Assembly (NCBI GenBank): GCA_021784495.1
Contig: JAJXSQ010000185.1
Location: 1 to 5,255, forward strand
Source of the DNA: Myxococcales bacterium
GTDB taxonomy: Bacteria; Myxococcota; Myxococcia; Myxococcales; Anaeromyxobacteraceae
DNA length: 5,255 nucleotides
Direction: 5' to 3'
In this document: positions 4,797-5,255 of the stretch, piece by piece
How positions within the stretch are numbered: position 1 is the stretch's first letter
How the letters are laid out: every line of letters begins with the position of its first letter
Position numbers and translations under genes: made by a program
The notes under the pieces: generated by a model
Seen by the model: the letters and a program-made list of their open reading frames with translations, nothing else
Database searches by the model: none
Told to the model about the DNA's origin: nothing

Positions 4797-5255
4797 TCAG
4801 GGGCGGCGGTCGCGCCACCAGCCCCGGGCCGCCTCCCCGAGCCGCTCCGGCGTGTTGATCGACGGATCCTCGAGCGCGAGGTCGAGCAGGGCGCGCAGCG
4901 CCTCGCCGAGGTGGGGACCCGGCCCGCACCGGAGCAGCTCCATGACCGCGCGCCCGTCGAGCGCCAGGTCGCCGACCGCGAGCGGCGCGCCGCTGGCCCG
5001 GGCGGCGTCGACCGCCTCGCGCCAGCGCGCGACCAGCGCCCTCCCCGCGGACCGCTCCGCCGCGGCGCCCACCGCCGCCTCGGCCGCCGCGAGATCGAGG
5101 AGCGTCGGAGCCCGAGGCGGCGTGACCGACGAGAGCCAGCGGCGGGTCCGGGCCGGGGACGGCTCGCCCAGCGGTCGGTCGATGGCGCAGGCCCGGTGGG
5201 CCACCAGCGCCGCGACCTCGTCGGCGAGGCGCCGGGGCAGGCGGAGGCGGGCGAG
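4797..5255 (-). CDS. CCA-adding enzyme / poly(A) polymerase-family tRNA nucleotidyltransferase, C-terminal part
   Basis: The frame is open from the right edge to a TGA at 4797-4799 and gives the last 152 residues; the catalytic nucleotidyltransferase head lies outside the window. The visible part is the helical RNA-binding body and tail. It begins LARLRLPRRLADEVAALVAH and has the C-terminal pattern typical of the family: PLAVGDLALDGRAVMELL (about 91-108), then GPGPHLGEALRALLDLALED (111-130), PSINTPERL and a basic end. The segment with 'GPG-x-x-G' followed by 'EDP-x-x-NT' is what identifies it. In-frame GTG codons such as 5204 are internal, because coding sequence continues upstream of them. 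The family adds or repairs the 3' CCA of tRNA, or adds poly(A) tails; the fragment cannot tell these apart. It ends 74 bases before kamD and seems unrelated to lysine catabolism. Confidence 0.88.
   Translation of the reverse strand, partial: LARLRLPRRLADEVAALVAHRACAIDRPLGEPSPARTRRWLSSVTPPRAPTLLDLAAAEAAVGAAAERSAGRALVARWREAVDAARASGAPLAVGDLALDGRAVMELLRCGPGPHLGEALRALLDLALEDPSINTPERLGEAARGWWRDRRP

Noticed and set aside
4723..4929. N-terminal extension of kamD to a start at 4929
   Set aside because: The extension runs through the gap and into the tRNA nucleotidyltransferase gene in another frame, has shadow-like composition, and would exceed the normal KamD length.

Overview
This window is very GC-rich, and every gene supported here lies on the minus strand, so transcription runs from position 5255 towards position 1. 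The GC-rich coding style, with GTG starts and stop/start overlaps, and an HU gene followed by what looks like a PilZ-family N-terminus, would suit a Myxococcota or other deltaproteobacterial-type genome. That taxonomic guess is weak and rests on style and context rather than on a marker gene.

Layout in transcription order: (1) the C-terminal part of a CCA-adding enzyme/poly(A) polymerase-family tRNA nucleotidyltransferase (5255-4797, cut by the window edge); (2) a 74-bp gap with a candidate promoter placed so that it would give a leaderless or near-leaderless kamD transcript; (3) kamD, the alpha subunit of lysine 5,6-aminomutase (4722-3151); (4) an unrecognised small lipoprotein-like gene (3154-2594); (5) kamE, the B12-binding beta subunit (2597-1830); (6) kal, 3-aminobutyryl-CoA ammonia-lyase (1813-1427); (7) kce, the 3-keto-5-aminohexanoate cleavage enzyme (1430-588); (8) a 90-bp gap with a sigma70-like promoter; (9) an HU-family DNA-binding protein (497-225); (10) the start of a probable PilZ-type protein that runs off the left edge (222-1). 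No stretch over 100 bp lacks a gene.

Genes 3-7 form a tight operon. Three of its junctions are 4-bp stop/start overlaps and one is a 16-bp gap that holds a strong Shine-Dalgarno sequence. It encodes part of anaerobic lysine fermentation. KamDE moves the terminal amino group of beta-lysine to give 3,5-diaminohexanoate. A dehydrogenase (Kdd, not in this window) would give 3-keto-5-aminohexanoate. Kce joins this with acetyl-CoA to make acetoacetate and 3-aminobutyryl-CoA. Kal removes ammonia to give crotonyl-CoA, which enters butyrate or beta-oxidation metabolism. kamA (lysine 2,3-aminomutase), kdd and the aminomutase reactivation genes are absent from the visible part of the locus.

The most unusual point is the lipoprotein-like gene. 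It sits between the two subunits of one cytoplasmic enzyme and overlaps both by 4 bp. I see no mobile element, CRISPR array, tRNA, rRNA or clear rho-independent terminator. I do not see a wholly new system, only an unusual arrangement of a known pathway with one uncharacterised member.
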